Origin: Ligula intestinalis
Taxonomy: Eukaryota; Platyhelminthes; Cestoda; Diphyllobothriidea; Diphyllobothriidae
DNA: 64,000 nucleotides
NCBI GenBank assembly: GCA_036362985.1
Contig: JAYGXS010000007.1
Coordinates: forward strand, 4,345,834 to 4,409,833
Direction: 5' to 3'
Shown: one piece after another, positions 1-10,800 of the stretch
Layout: each line of letters opens with the position of its first letter
Numbering within the stretch: the stretch's first letter is position 1
Position numbers and translations under genes: made by a program
Notes under the pieces: model-generated
Databases searched by the model: none
What the model saw: only the letters and a program-made list of their open reading frames with translations
What the model was told of the DNA's origin: nothing

Positions 1-23
1 CCGGTTGATCTGGGTTAAGTTTT

Positions 24-491
24 TCATCTGACTTCTTCCGGCCAACGAAAATTTCGTTCGATGTGGACTATTTCTCCTCCTCTTATTTGTAGGCCAGTTT
101 CGCTTTTGTACTCTTGGTCCTTTAGCTCGTTTTTTAAAAGTCGCATTTTACTGCGTTCCTTTGGTTCAGAATCCAGCTGAAAGAAAACTCCAGCATGCGT
201 GGTCCGCAGAGACAACTTTCTTTCCAGCATAAGCTATGTCTGCGCTTCGGTGTCCCAAATGACCTTTAATGGTCGTGGCCGAGAGTTTGAACCATTCAGC
301 GGCTGATCTTTGCCTATTCTAATTTTTTTGAGAATTTTTACAGACTCAGTGCCCCTTAGCAGTGATTTAGCGTACTGCCGAACGAGACCTAGATCGTGCT
401 CCACCTTATCCCCAGCAACTGTAGCCGTTGATTCTAGTGACCCTGTATCACTATGTTGCTTATGGTTGGCTCGAGCTTGGTCCGTGGTCAC
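24..491 (-). pseudogene. ORF1 remnant of a CR1/Jockey-like LINE
   Basis: Read on the minus strand, two open stretches (491-234 and 230-24) lie in the same frame, separated only by an in-frame TAG near 234. Together they align by eye with the C-terminal part of the ORF1 protein encoded at 52863-53585. Shared features are an R/K-IGK or RLGK patch, the block RPRPLKV, a GVFFQ block about 35 residues further on, and a charged K/R/E-rich tail. Such ORF1 proteins are RNA-binding chaperones of non-LTR retrotransposons. No ORF2 is seen because the window begins just past this fragment. The stop and divergence mark it as dead. Confidence 0.7.
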
Positions 492-950
492 ATCGCACTA
501 AAGCAGAGTTGCAGCAGGGGTTTCGAAGTCCAGATCTGTGAAGGATTCTATGGACATTTTGCTAAACTATATTTTTCTCCCGGAGAGCTTTACGAGGTTT
601 ACTGAGACTAACTCTTTTTCAAGCACAATGAACAAGGAGGAAAACAACATTATTCAACTGGGTCGCTTTTGGCCAAATGAGTTGCTCAGAGAGATCATTG
701 ATGCGTGAAGCAGATGGATGCAGAGACACGAGAATTTCCGGCTTAAGCTGCTTGAGCTCGAGAGAATGCTAGCTTAGTGAGACTGCAGCCGGCCGAATTT
801 GCGATGTTTCACAGCAAAACATGATCGTCAACCCTTTGAAGTAAACCTGCAAGTCAGTACTGTGGTCGATGTTGGCTTTTTTGGATAATAAAACTCCGAT
901 GCGTTACCTAGCTCACTTTTTTTCTGAATAACATAGATCATGTTCTGTTC
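492..950. other. No gene recognised
   Basis: Only short unsupported ORFs are present. The stretch lies between the LINE ORF1 remnant and the terminal repeat of the first PLE. It may include degraded ORF1 N-terminal sequence on the minus strand, but I could not align it. Confidence 0.4.
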
Positions 951-959
951 ACCAGACTG

Positions 960-1015
960 AATTTTATTAGCCTGTGCTTTCGGGCTCCTGCAGGAGCCTA
1001 TCGTCAGAGTAGGGA
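960..1015 (-). ncRNA. Hammerhead ribozyme motif, type 1 (PLE terminal repeat)
   Basis: On the minus strand the core box CUGACGA (complement of 1001-1007) fits CUGANGA. It is followed by a perfect 6-bp stem II, GGCTCC/GGAGCC, with loop TGCA, and then CGAAAGCAC. The box expected for this family is GAAAGCUC, with AGCU as a self-complementary stem III, so one base is changed. It lies downstream of the GIY-YIG fragment on the same strand, where a PLE 3' terminal repeat should be. HHRs in PLE terminal repeats are established knowledge; activity here is not shown. Confidence 0.75.
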
Positions 1016-1289
1016 AAAGCAGCAACAAATAGGGTGGCTAGTTCTGGCGTGTGCACAAAACAGCAAAAAGTTGAACGGGCAGAAAATCAATAATTGTGGT
1101 GTTTAGCCGTCGACTAGCTACTGTGGGTGTTGTCAGTATGTGTTCGTGGGTGAGATCGGCGTGGTGGAAGGGAATATTTACAGAAATAAAATCATCAATG
1201 AAAACAAGTAATATTCTATATGGGAAAGGGTCAATCATAAGTCATAGGGAAGGCAGTAGGGAGGGATGGACAGGACCGTCAATGCCGTG

Positions 1290-2775
1290 AGTCTAGAGAT
1301 ACCTGCGCAGGGCAACATATGAGGGTGCCAGCTTGATGCATCGGTTAACTGAGTTGTCATCGGACGCCCAGGCTTCAGTCAGCTCTCGGCCCGTCTTGTG
1401 GATTGTGTGGGCAATCATCCTCGCAGCTGCGAAGTTGAACTCGTGATCCGTCTCGTAGGTGTGGGCGGCTACTTGCAAAGATTCATCACCCCGTGGTTGA
1501 ATACTTTGCGTCTCACCAACTGTGTATTTACCGTAGGTCTTTTAGAAACACACTTCGGTAACCCATTATTGTCGAGACACCTGTGCAGGAATCTGATCTG
1601 CGCATAAGTAGATGACTCTCGAAGGGCAAATTTTTACCACCGACGAGGCAACCGGAGCGCATCGCGCCCAATAAGATTGCCAGTAGAGGTGAATATACGA
1701 GTGCTAGGCAGCAGTTCAGCATAACCAGATGTGATCACTGGAACAAGGACATTATTTTCCTGACGATTCGGACTCCGGAGGGAATCCTTAATCATAGGTA
1801 ATTGAAGAAGAGCCTGCGCAGGTTTCAGACTCTTCTTCGATTACCTATGATTAAGGATTTCTGAGTGAATCCGAGATGTCAGGAAAATAAAGTCCTTGTT
1901 CCAGTAATCGCATCTTCTTCTTCTTCTGAACTGCTGCCTGGCACTCGTATATTCTCCTCTATTGGCAATCTCTTTTGGCGCGAAGCGCTCCGGTTTGTGG
2001 GAAACATTTTTCCTTCGAGAGTCATCTACTTATGCGCAGATCAGATCCTGCACAGGTGTCTGTACAATAATGTGCTACCGAAGTGTGTTTCTAAAAGACC
2101 TCCGGTTAATAGAGAGTTGGCGAGACGCAACGTATTCAATTCATCACCCCGTCGAACAGCCGACTTGTGTTCGCTTATGCGCGAACCCAGCATGCGTCCA
2201 GTCTATCCCATGTAATTTACAGAACAGTTCAGACATGGTATGCGATACACTTCACCTGACTGCTCACTGGGATTAATTTGATCCTTGATCCTCATGACCC
2301 GGCTGCGCATTTAAGCCTTGAGACGATGTGCGATTCCAAAGCCTATTCCCGCAGCAATGCGCTCGGTCGTTTCCGACACGTCTTTGATGTATGGCAAAGT
2401 ATGCCAAATCGTGGGGGGTGGTTCTGTTTGGGTCCTCGGAGGGCGAGCAGGTAGGCATCGGCCTCTGAAGTCTTAAGGTTAGCCATTCTGCATAAACTGG
2501 TCGCGCAGCTGTCAGGTCTCATGTGCTCTTTCGTCCGTGTTACTGCAATGAGTCTGGATTCTTTTGAACAGCGTTCTCACACAGCTTCATTTGTGAACCA
2601 TCGGATGGTTGCTGTGAAAACTAAGGAGCTGTGGGGTGTTCGTTGTCTTTCTGTAGACTCGTTTCTATGGAGCCGTTGGCAGTTCGCATGAAGAGTACCT
2701 TAAGGAAGGGTAGCTGCTGATCCTTTTCTTCTTCCCGTGTGAATTGTACATCGGGTTTGGCTCGAGATGTCTTAC
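1290..2775 (-). pseudogene. Penelope-like element: RT C-terminus and GIY-YIG endonuclease, interrupted
   Basis: Minus-strand reading gives, in order, an RT C-terminal block near 2760-2620 (VQFTREEEKDQQLPFL) and a cysteine/threonine-rich linker (2600-2460). The first half of a GIY-YIG domain follows near 2290-2150 (EVYRIPC and NYMG, then TGRMLGSRISEH) with an internal stop. The second half is at 1480-1293 (QVAAHTYETDHEFNF, GRELTEAWASDDNSVNR). The two halves would be adjacent but for a 644-bp insertion at 1495-2138. RT motifs upstream of the C-terminal block are missing. In an intact PLE this protein nicks the target and copies RNA from the nick. It is clearly non-functional here. Confidence 0.85.
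1495..2138. mobile_element. Fold-back insertion made of two inverted PLE 5' ends
   Basis: The insertion is flanked by a perfect 14-bp duplication, ATTCATCACCCCGT, at 1481-1494 and 2139-2152, which splits the host PLE endonuclease. Its two halves are inverted copies of each other with the centre near 1822; arms are about 300 bp and imperfect. Each arm reads outward from the centre: first a terminal-repeat segment with an HHR-derived hairpin and a TCTTC-rich stretch, then PLE N-terminal coding. Plus-strand positions 1980-2130 translate to REALRFVGN, NNVLPKCVSKRPPVNRELARR and similar. The simplest reading is a retroposed inverted dimer of PLE 5' ends. Confidence 0.8.
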
Positions 2776-2860
2776 GCAGGAAACTTGAGGCATTGTACGA
2801 TGAAACCCAGAGTCCACTCACAATCGAACACCTCATGAGACTGTTCGAATTTAGCCAAAT
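2758..2860 (+). pseudogene. PLE RT fragment in inverted orientation
   Basis: The plus strand reads DVLRRKLEALYDETQSPLTIEHLMRLFEF, typical of the helical segment just before the central RT motifs of PLEs. The neighbouring PLE coding (2775-1290) is on the minus strand. The fragment is followed directly by an HHR motif in its own orientation. It therefore belongs to an inverted terminal portion of the element, or to a second PLE joined at about 2760. Confidence 0.65.
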
Positions 2861-2905
2861 TCTGATGATGGGCTCCTGCATGATCCCGAAAGCTCAGGCT
2901 AATAA
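2855..2905 (+). ncRNA. Hammerhead ribozyme motif, type 1 (inverted terminal repeat)
   Basis: Intact core box CTGATGA at 2862-2868, a GGG/CCC stem II around a CTCCTGCATGAT loop, then GAAAGCTC at 2888-2895 followed by AGGCTAATAAA. GAA-AGCU-C provides a self-complementary stem III and a UC cleavage context. It is inverted relative to the motif at 960-1015, so this PLE carries related HHRs at both ends in opposite orientation. Confidence 0.75.
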
Positions 2906-2999
2906 AATGATTATTCCAGTGTTCGAAAATTCCTCTTCTTCTCAAAATATTCACGTTCCTGGGATGCAAGCATTCGCCTCAATTCGTGATCAGATATTC

Positions 3000-3640
3000 G
3001 TTGGACCACAAGAATAAATGGTGATACAATATTTCGACCCTGGCCAGTAAAAAGTAATTTTGGCGTAGCTTTATTTTCAAATTCCAGTGTAGTCGTTTTC
3101 ATAAGTAGAGATAATGTCAGCATAAGGTCCGTTCACATGAATGCTTGTTGCGGGGCTACTATCACTCAGCCTTTGTTTCCTCCTGTCCAGAAGCAGTAAG
3201 CTGTTTTCAACTGTCACTTCAACGATCCACTTAATAACTGGGATGACATCATTCATTCTCGAAGTTGGCTGTCCTACTCTGCATTTTTTTGTGTTAGCAG
3301 GTGTTTTATCGACGTTAATAAGTCACATTTTTGGCATGGCAGCTTGAATAATTTATTTGAAGAACGCTGATCGATCGCAAACGTATCGAACATTTCCTGC
3401 ACTCCAGCTCACTCTCGAACTCCTTATTTCACGTAGTCTGCTTATTGTGAGAATAACATAGATCAAAAGATCTCACAGGATCTAATGGAGTGACAGTTGA
3501 GTATTTTGATTTGTTAACTTCAATACTGACACAACATATTCGGATTACAATTTGTGGCTGTTTAACCCTTGCCAACCGGAATTACACAATCGGAGGTTTG
3601 TAAGACCGATGATTCTAAGCTGAATTATTTTGCCATTTAC
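3000..3640. other. No gene recognised
   Basis: AT-rich sequence with only short ORFs and no domain I can name. No tRNA, tandem array or transposon end was found. Confidence 0.4.
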
Positions 3641-3644
3641 GTAC

Positions 3645-3950
3645 TTAGGCTAACGAATGCACCTAATGCTCACCGGAATAAATTTGTAGATTTTCTGATG
3701 TTTCGGACAAGTGGATTGGCTGCTCTTAGTCGAAGTGAATACTGCCTTTATCGATCAGCAAGTTAAAAGTTGCGGCTATTCGTGTTGGCCTTGGGCTGAT
3801 TGATTTTTCTTCGGTCGCACAGCCGCAACTTTAAACTTGCTGATCGATAAAGGCAGCATTCGCTTCGACAATGGACAGCCACCGCCCGTCGTCCGAAGCG
3901 TCAGCAAATCTGCAATTGTATTCCGGTGAGCAGAAGACAAATTCTTATTC
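3645..3950. repeat. Fold-back repeat with HHR-like box
   Basis: Positions 3645-3775 and 3822-3950 are inverted copies around a spacer of about 45 bp. Shared landmarks are the run AACTTGCTGATCGATAAAGG and its complement, and CACCGGAATA/TATTCCGGTG. The right arm holds CCGAAGCGTCAGCAAAT, resembling the 3' box of the type 1 HHRs (GAAACGUCAGGC), but no intact CUGANGA. A third diverged copy lies at 28425-28560 (+). It is probably a decayed PLE terminal-repeat family. Confidence 0.65.
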
Positions 3951-4254
3951 CGGAATTCTAACTTTTTCAAATTTGAGTACTTTTGTTCAGTTAAAAAAAT
4001 ATCAAACATCACTGAGCTGCAGGTTGGCTGGTCAATTTTTTAGGATCGCAAAATAAATAAAACGTTAGAAGAAAATCACAAACGCGTTCCGGTTATCCGA
4101 CAGCTTAATATAGCAATGACCCAAGGATTCTGATTTTTAATGCATTAAGAATGGATGGCCTACCGTTTGAAAGGCCAAAGTAATAATTTCCGTAAATATT
4201 CCCATGGTTAATATTAGAAGTCAGTTTTTTGGCTAAGTGAAGGTGAAAGAAGAT

Positions 4255-4565
4255 CGATCTCGAGTGCTATTCTCGCACATCTAGTCGATACGAACCATCG
4301 AGTTGAAACTAACGAGGCCTTTCAGGTGGTCTACAGGACACCATCTAATTTTTCCAAAGGCCTACGCCAACGGATGCTTTCAACAGCCGAAGCAGTAGCT
4401 ATAAGGCTATCAAATCTAGTGCTGTGTTGTCAGAAGACTCTGACACAAGCTCTGTCACTTCCATGGCCTAAACCAACACCAGGTGGCGATAGGATTTCGC
4501 CCATACCAACAAGCGACAATCCCTCAACCAACACGCTGACATGGCCTACATGCGCAAACTGACAT
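4255..4565 (+). pseudogene. PLE GIY-YIG endonuclease, C-terminal half (CSCG-type)
   Basis: The frame reads SSAILAHLVDTNHRV, then TNEAFQVVYRTPS and GLRQRMLSTAEAVAIRLSN, ending in a proline-rich tail that stops near 4562. This is the conserved second half of the GIY-YIG domain in the PLE group also seen at 6580-7158 and 61209-61498. The first half with the GIY and YIG tyrosines is absent. A type 2 hammerhead motif follows 100 bp downstream on the same strand, so this is the truncated 3' end of one element. Confidence 0.8.
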
Positions 4566-4654
4566 AGTCCGCGTTGGCCAATCAGCGCCCGTGTTAGATA
4601 GTTATTGATTGTTCTACCTATTCAAACTTTCATTGTTATGTACAGCATTATTTC

Positions 4655-4715
4655 CCTTGCAAATGTTTTGTCTGATGAAGAGTTGCTGAAAACAATTGTT
4701 TGCCAAAAAACTGAC
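4655..4715 (+). ncRNA. Hammerhead ribozyme motif, type 2 (PLE 3' terminal repeat)
   Basis: Intact CTGATGA (4672-4678), a short stem II (AG AGTTG CT), then GAAAACAATTGTTT. The last part folds as GAA-AAC-AATT-GUU-U, a 3-bp stem III with loop AATT and a U before the cleavage point. Stem I pairs only partly: sequence just 5' of the core against GCCAAAA downstream, 6 of 8 positions. This is a complete type I hammerhead layout. Confidence 0.7.
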
Positions 4716-5276
4716 TGCCAAAGTAATAATTGTACTGGGTAGCATGGTATCCACTTGAAGTTGTTGTTTGGTTTTTTGAATTAAGCGGACGCGCAAGGAC
4801 CTATTTCCTACTGAGGCCTTCCTTCTTACTCTCTTTACTTAAATACAAAACAAACCAGACTGAGGTAAAATCCGATGGTTCTGGGTATCCGAGCAATTGT
4901 CTGTGCTATTGGAATGGGAAGGTCAAAACGTCTTATTTATACTTGTTGCACTATGAGTAAGAAGTAATCTAACAAAGAAAGGTTAGAACATTTTATTTGC
5001 CTCATGAAAATTATTTCAGGGTTAGTACGGGATAGCGTATTGTTGTAGCAAACGATACAGGTTTCAGTCTTAACATTTAACTGCTCAGTATTCTTCACAT
5101 TTTTGTAATTTTGGGTGCACCTGCGTCGACACTGGTCATATTCTCCAATCATATGTAAGCAAAGGAAGACAGATGGCATAGCAGATAAAATCTTACTATG
5201 TCTGTTTCAGCCTGTACATCAATTCTATCTTATGTGTGTCCGTCAGCAGCCTGTCCTCTGCCTTCGGTCTTGTCTA

Positions 5277-5366
5277 AGCAGCAGAGTCCCGTGTCGCCGA
5301 CAGCAGAATCTCGTGGCCCCAACAGCAGTCTCACGCGTCGCCAGCCGCAGAGTGCCACCTCCAGCG
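5277..5366 (+). repeat. Minisatellite, about 22-bp unit, four imperfect copies
   Basis: Units begin near 5278, 5301, 5323 and 5345. Each starts with a form of (A)CAGCAGA followed by TCTCGTG/CGTCGCC-like sequence. The array sits in a locally GC-rich patch (about 5230-5500) whose short overlapping ORFs in several frames are not credible genes. Confidence 0.6.
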
Positions 5367-5549
5367 GTGAAAGCGTATTTAAGTACCAATGGCCATTGTT
5401 CCCTATTAACCCCTCTGCAAACAGCCATCTTGGGGTGCCCTCGGGATGACACGTCGCGCCCTCAGTGACGCGCGCATTTGCATGCGTTCTTTCGTGGCGT
5501 ACGAATGTTTTCGTAACCTGAAAACCTCCGTTTATTAAACTGAACAAAA

Positions 5550-6540
5550 CACGCAGTTAATGTTGCTAAGAGAACTTCTGAGGATGAAATACACGCATTG
5601 GATCAAAATAATGGGACAAAATATAAATCTAACTAACACATCCCTGAACAATAGTCAAATTAAATTAAAGAAGAAGTAAAGGCGCATCACCAAGCCATCT
5701 ATGCGCTGAGAGAAATACTGAAGTGTTTTTGTTTATTTGGAAGGAGTAGTTAAGTTGTTCCACATAATTATTAATTATGTTATTCACAAGCAAATATTGC
5801 ATTTTGAGTAAACATACTCTCGAAATCCTTCCAAAACTGCACTAGAAGTTAAATCGCTACCTTAGCAACATGCATTATTGCTTAGCATTTTATTCTCGAC
5901 TCAGAAGTATCTTCCGATGATAAGAATATGTTTGAATAGCGGTAGATGTTCATTTTGCTAATTGCGCATCTATCCACTCATTAATTTTTACAAAAGAGTA
6001 GGCAAAAGTGTGCATATCCGATGCAAACATTTATAAGCACCACATGGCATCTTCTTGATGGCCTGTTTTATTTTCGGTATATGCAGAATATGCAATCTTT
6101 GGTGTAGATGCGACGACCGCCCTATTTCAAAATTAATGGGGAACAGATAATTTTTTTCTATTATTTCATTGTGCGTTTTTAACACGCCATTTAACGGCCA
6201 TTTAAAGGTTATTCAAAAAAATCCATTTTAATCTCTCTTATATTATCTATTTTAATTTATATGGTTATTCAAAATTACTGGAGGATTTAATGCTGTATGA
6301 CGAGTAAGGTTTTAATGAGTGCGGCTCTTTTTAACATCCCAGAAGTGACAAGCATCCAAAGCTGAGGTCCATGCGTGTCTCATATATATCAAAGGACTAT
6401 GTTGCTCGATTATCAATATTACAATCTCATTAAAATGTCGTGTTGGCAAACGATCATTTACGGCCATTCATCGTCAGGCCAGTTCATGACATGGCGAATA
6501 TAATTGGTCAATTAATTACAGCGATTATATAATCTTCAGG
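5550..6540. other. No gene recognised
   Basis: AT-rich spacer with no domain-bearing ORF, tandem repeat or RNA gene visible. It ends at a G-rich tract (6540-6575) just beyond the C-terminus of the PLE endonuclease on the minus strand. Confidence 0.4.
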
Positions 6541-6579
6541 TAAGGGAATGGGGGAGGGGGAGGAACAGGGTGAGGGTAA

Positions 6580-7158
6580 TTAAGCAGCTGAGTTTTCCCT
6601 CATCTCCTGAACGCGGGCGCCTGCGTGGGTAGGACGCTGGTTGTCATGCCCAGATGAGACAGGGGGGATGTTCTCGCGGTCCGCGGATTGAGTTCTCGAT
6701 GTCAGCCGCGCAGCTTGCGCTTGACTATTCTTCGTGACTTCTTTTCCTGTGGCTTCAAGAGGTGTTGGAATTCCGCATGCAGTCGGCCAAGGGAGGCAGA
6801 TGTCTCGTACCAGCGCCTTTTGACAGCAAAGAGTGGGTTTTGCTAGCCGTATTGACACTGCTCCTGCTGTGACTAACACCCATTTGCGCAGGCTTTTGGA
6901 GTAGAGTGTTGGCGTGCGGTATATGACCCGAAAGGCTTCTGTCGCGTCCACTTGGTGGTTTGTATTATTACGGTGGGCAAGAATTGAGCTTGAAATTGGT
7001 CTATGCTCCCCTCTGATGAGCCAGGCTGGTATGTGCTCGCGTATTCCCTTCTCCAGATGTCGCGTTGTTAGGCCAATATAGCCCGCTCCACAGGAACAGG
7101 CGAACAAATAGATGCAGATTGATGTGGCTTGAAACGGTAGTCTATCTTTACCGCCCAT
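6580..7158 (-). pseudogene. PLE GIY-YIG endonuclease (CSCG-type), longest copy
   Basis: A 192-codon minus-strand ORF. Residues 1-30 give GGKDRLPFQAT and then IYLFACSCGAGYIGLTTRHL, the first part of a GIY-YIG domain with a CxC pair just before YIG. Residues about 35-130 give IREHIPAWLIRGEHRPISS, NHQVDATEAFRVIYRTP and CCQKALVRDICLPWP. The tail is low-complexity and polar. The RT is missing upstream, because the 5' part of the ORF falls in a tandem duplication at 7124-7430. The ORF is open, but the element is only a 3' remnant. The start at 7158 is a track convention, since the domain would be C-terminal to RT. Confidence 0.8.
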
Positions 7159-7432
7159 TCGTAGAAGAGGATGATTTGTAATTTACTCATTAAAGTAATC
7201 TTATTTAAACGAAAGCCTGTTTCAAAATTCAACTGACTCTAGTACGAAAGGCAGTATATTTTTTAAAGCTGCACTTCGGTGTGGCCTGAAAGGCTAGTCT
7301 GTCTTTACCACCCATTCGTAGAAGAGGAGGATTTGTAATTTACTCATTGAAGTAATCTTCCTTTAACGAAAACCTCTTTCAAAATTCAACTGACTCTAGA
7401 ACGAAAGGCAGTTTATTTTTTAAAGTCAATAA
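7124..7432. repeat. Tandem duplication, 157-bp unit
   Basis: Sequence starting GTGGCTTGAAA at 7124 recurs as GTGGCCTGAAA at 7281. Both copies contain CCCATTCGTAGAAGAGGA, AATTTACTCATT and AATTCAACTGACTCTAG. The first copy includes the start of the PLE endonuclease ORF (minus strand), so the duplication breaks the link between RT and endonuclease coding. Confidence 0.8.
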
Positions 7433-7829
7433 AGGACCGTAGCCAGAGCTCGAGTAGGCGCTTTTTACTATCGTCCTGAGAACATTCCAATGAAGCTCTC
7501 TGGTGATATCTCTGAACAGAAGCAGTTATCTGGACTATAACCATCTCAATAATACCATTCTGTAGGTATTTCAGGAAAATGTCGCAGGAAGACTTCTCAG
7601 CAAATGGATATATACACTAGCTGGACGAAATTGCAGAAGGGTAAAAATTTAAATACTCCCCTGTATTATAAAAAGTATCCCACAAAGCATTAATATTTGG
7701 GTAAAGATGAGGTAGACGCATCGGTAAATGGAATCTTGGTTTTATTCTTCTGATACTTGAAATTCTTACTGTAGTCAGTCGTCAGAGAGGAAGTTGTCAA
7801 TAAAAACCAATAGTTATAGGTGACATGGG

Positions 7830-8300
7830 CCAATTAACCATCAGTGACGTCAGTCGGGATATGCCTGCAATGGGGCTATGCATGCCGGAACCAGATCGAA
7901 TACTAACTGAGTTCTCATCAGAGGCCCAGACTCTATTCAATTCTCAGCTTGTTGTTGGCGATTTTCCTCGAGGCTGTGAAGTGAAATACGTAAACAGCCT
8001 CTTAGATGTTGACAACCACTTTAGATAATGGGTCACCTCAGCTAACTGCCAGCTCGCGTTCGTGTATGCGTGAACCACGCATACGTCCAGTCTGTCCTGT
8101 GTAAGTCCGAGGACAGTTTATGTATGGTATGCAATACACTACACCTGACTGCTCACTAGGATTAAACCGATCCTCTTTTCTCATGACTCGGCTACACATT
8201 GTAGCCGTGGGCTGGTGTGAAATTCCCACGCGTTGTCTTGCAGCAATCGCCCAGTTGCTTCTGACACAACCGGAAACACTTTGTTTTAATTTGGCCTTAT
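7830..8300 (-). pseudogene. PLE linker plus GIY-YIG endonuclease remnant (VVYxI-type)
   Basis: Minus-strand translation runs GISHQPTATMCSRVMRKEDRF, then SEQSGVVYCIPYINC and TYTGQTGRMRGSRIHE. This is the join from the RT C-terminus into the GIY-YIG domain, with GQTGR in the YIG region. It continues after a stop, with frameshifts, towards 7830, where FHFTA and ASDENSVS match the second half of the domain. Several stops and frame changes show decay. Confidence 0.75.
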
Positions 8301-10800
8301 TCCAGTGTCTTTCGATAGAATAATTAACTTTACAAAAAGTACGATAAGTGGAGGTCTAAGTGAGGTAGATATAATGTCTTTGCATTCAGAAGTAACAAAC
8401 AACATACAGCTTATCTGTGCAAGAAGAGAATGATGGAGTTTTGCACGTTCTATCAAGTGATTTTCACCGATCAAACTGACCGCCACCTCGGCGCATGGCA
8501 AATTAGTCAACAGAATATATAAAATAAAGCACGAGGATATCGCTATTCGCAAAATTTAATGAGTTCAACTGCGAATGGTCATTGGTTACTTCTAGGACAA
8601 CATAAACCATCCAATCAAACACCGGCCTAGAAGGCTGAAATGTGATTAGTAAATAAATTATGAGCAGCTGGTCTCACATGCAGATGCGCGTCGTAAGAAA
8701 GAAAACGGGGAACGGGGTGGCATTTCTTGAAGCAAGCCAGTTAAGGTAATCATGAGAGGATAGAAAATGTGATTAAAAGTGGAAAAGGAAAAGACGGCAG
8801 TCGATTATGCGGGGAAGAAAGGAAGCGTGAAAGGACTGGATACAGAATGAGGTTGGGTCTTTTATAGATATTGACCAAGACAAGAAGAAGTTGATCAGGT
8901 GATCTAACTTCTTACAGACTTCTGTTTTTATCATATTGCGGCAGCCTCTGTAAAGCACAGAAGACGCCCAGTCGTCGGTCAACGTAGAACACTAACCGAG
9001 GGCACAATTCATGACGAAATTTAACTTTGTAGTTCAGCATATATTTGGTCACTTAATTTTGATCCTCTGTGTAGATATTATCCTGTTAAAGCCATTTAGT
9101 TAGGACAAATCGTCCTCTAAATTAAGTTTATTATGGGTAATGTGCATTAATTTTGTCGAAATTGGGAGAAGTCTCATATCGGAAGAATCTCCAATGCTAT
9201 TAGGTAAGACAGAAAGAAACTTGTTACGAGTATGCACTACTATACTGAGGCATCACAAAAAAAGTAAAACGTTTAAAAAATACCTCTTCCAGAATACCAA
9301 AATTTTGTTCGAAATTAATCATATGCGAGTGAGGCCAAGTTTGCAGAATCGCGTTTATTTTCCGAAACAACAAACGATATCTGTTTTAAAATTATATTTA
9401 TGATGTTTTTTACAAAATACATTAATAAAATATTTTGGTCGCATTTTTTACTTCATCGCCTATATACCACATTAGCAAGGTGTCCACATATGTTATCGTG
9501 AAAGTATTGTAAAGCAGGCCTTATCAAGTGTAAGTGGTGAACAAATTTATGTTCTTTTACACCCTACTTTACGCCTATGCATTTTTAGAAGTGGAATAGA
9601 CAGAAGAATAATGATTTTGTAAAAATTTTCTTAATGACATGGCCACAGTTTAAGCAATCGCAAGCTTATTAACAAAGACGTAAGTAATCCATTTGGGCCA
9701 AATAATAATCCAATATAAGTAAGAAAGTGGGTCCCTGCAGTCCCAGTCAAATTAAATTATTCATCTTCTGGTAAATTAAATAAACTGGCCATGCATCGCC
9801 ATTTTTGTTTCTAAAATTATCTTAGACGAATTTAATACACATAGAAATTCTTCAGTTGAGTAAATATAAAAAAGCGTTTTTCAAGAGGTTACCTATTATA
9901 TGAAGTTTTTCTCAATCTTAGGAATAACAATATCAAACAATATCAAAAATATCAAACAATATCAAACCACTATTGTGGACGTTTTTTCAGACAATGAGGT
10001 TTGCTGTTTTTAAGCATGTTTAAATGTGGTCCACATAGCCCTCTACATAAGAACTAATATTCAAAGCTCATTTCTTTGGTTAATCCTATAAATCTACATC
10101 TTTTTTTACAGGCCTTGACATAGTATGTTAAACAAGGGGCAAGGGCATCACGATTCACAAAACAGAATGACGTCATCGAATTTAGTGGCCTGTTATTCAG
10201 GGGCGTACGGTCATTGTCTACTAATAAGACAACATAAACCATCCAATTAAACGCCGACCTTTAAGGCTGATGGTTGATTGGTTAATAAAACACGACCTGG
10301 TGCTGTGAGATTTGGATGCGCGTGGTGAGACGGAAGATGGGAGGGGTGAGGCGGTGGAAAATGTAGAAACAAGGCAGTTCATGCTTATGTGGGAACCTAT
10401 AAATCGTGATTAAAATGGTAAACGGCAGGGAAGCAGTCGGTCATGTGGGAAAAGTGGGAATTTTAGATGACGCTTTGCGAATGGGCTTCGGTTTTTATCG
10501 ATCTTTATCATGGTAACACGACGCTGATCAAATGATCCAGCTACTTAGGAACTTTCGTTTTATTTTTTCTATTACAGCGGCCACTGCAAAGACGACGCCC
10601 ATTGGTCGCCTAAAATAAAACCTTAAATGTTGTCATTGGGTCCACTCTATGGCCAGTGTCCACTAGGTGTTTAGTGATGGAACTCTTGAGTACCTTTTTC
10701 CCACCCTAAGCGACCACTTCGGCACATTTTCAGCTAATCTTATAACCAACCGCCTTTGCGTGTGCCAAATTTAGCTGCATCCGCAACTGCATGTAAGCTC
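8300..10800. other. No gene recognised
   Basis: Long AT-rich stretch. Near 9945-9965 there is a small tandem run of ATATCAAACA-like units. The passages around 8570-8650 and 10215-10285 share ACATAAACCATCCAAT(C/T)AAAC and neighbouring sequence, so they are copies of one dispersed repeat. No ORF carries a domain I recognise. Confidence 0.4.

Noticed and set aside
5115..5547. Overlapping ORFs of 69-117 codons on both strands
   Set aside because: They occupy three frames over a GC-rich minisatellite; openness on both strands reflects composition, and no domain is visible.
9940..9970. CRISPR-like short repeat run (ATATCAAACA)
   Set aside because: A simple tandem slippage of about ten bases without spacers, in a eukaryotic context.
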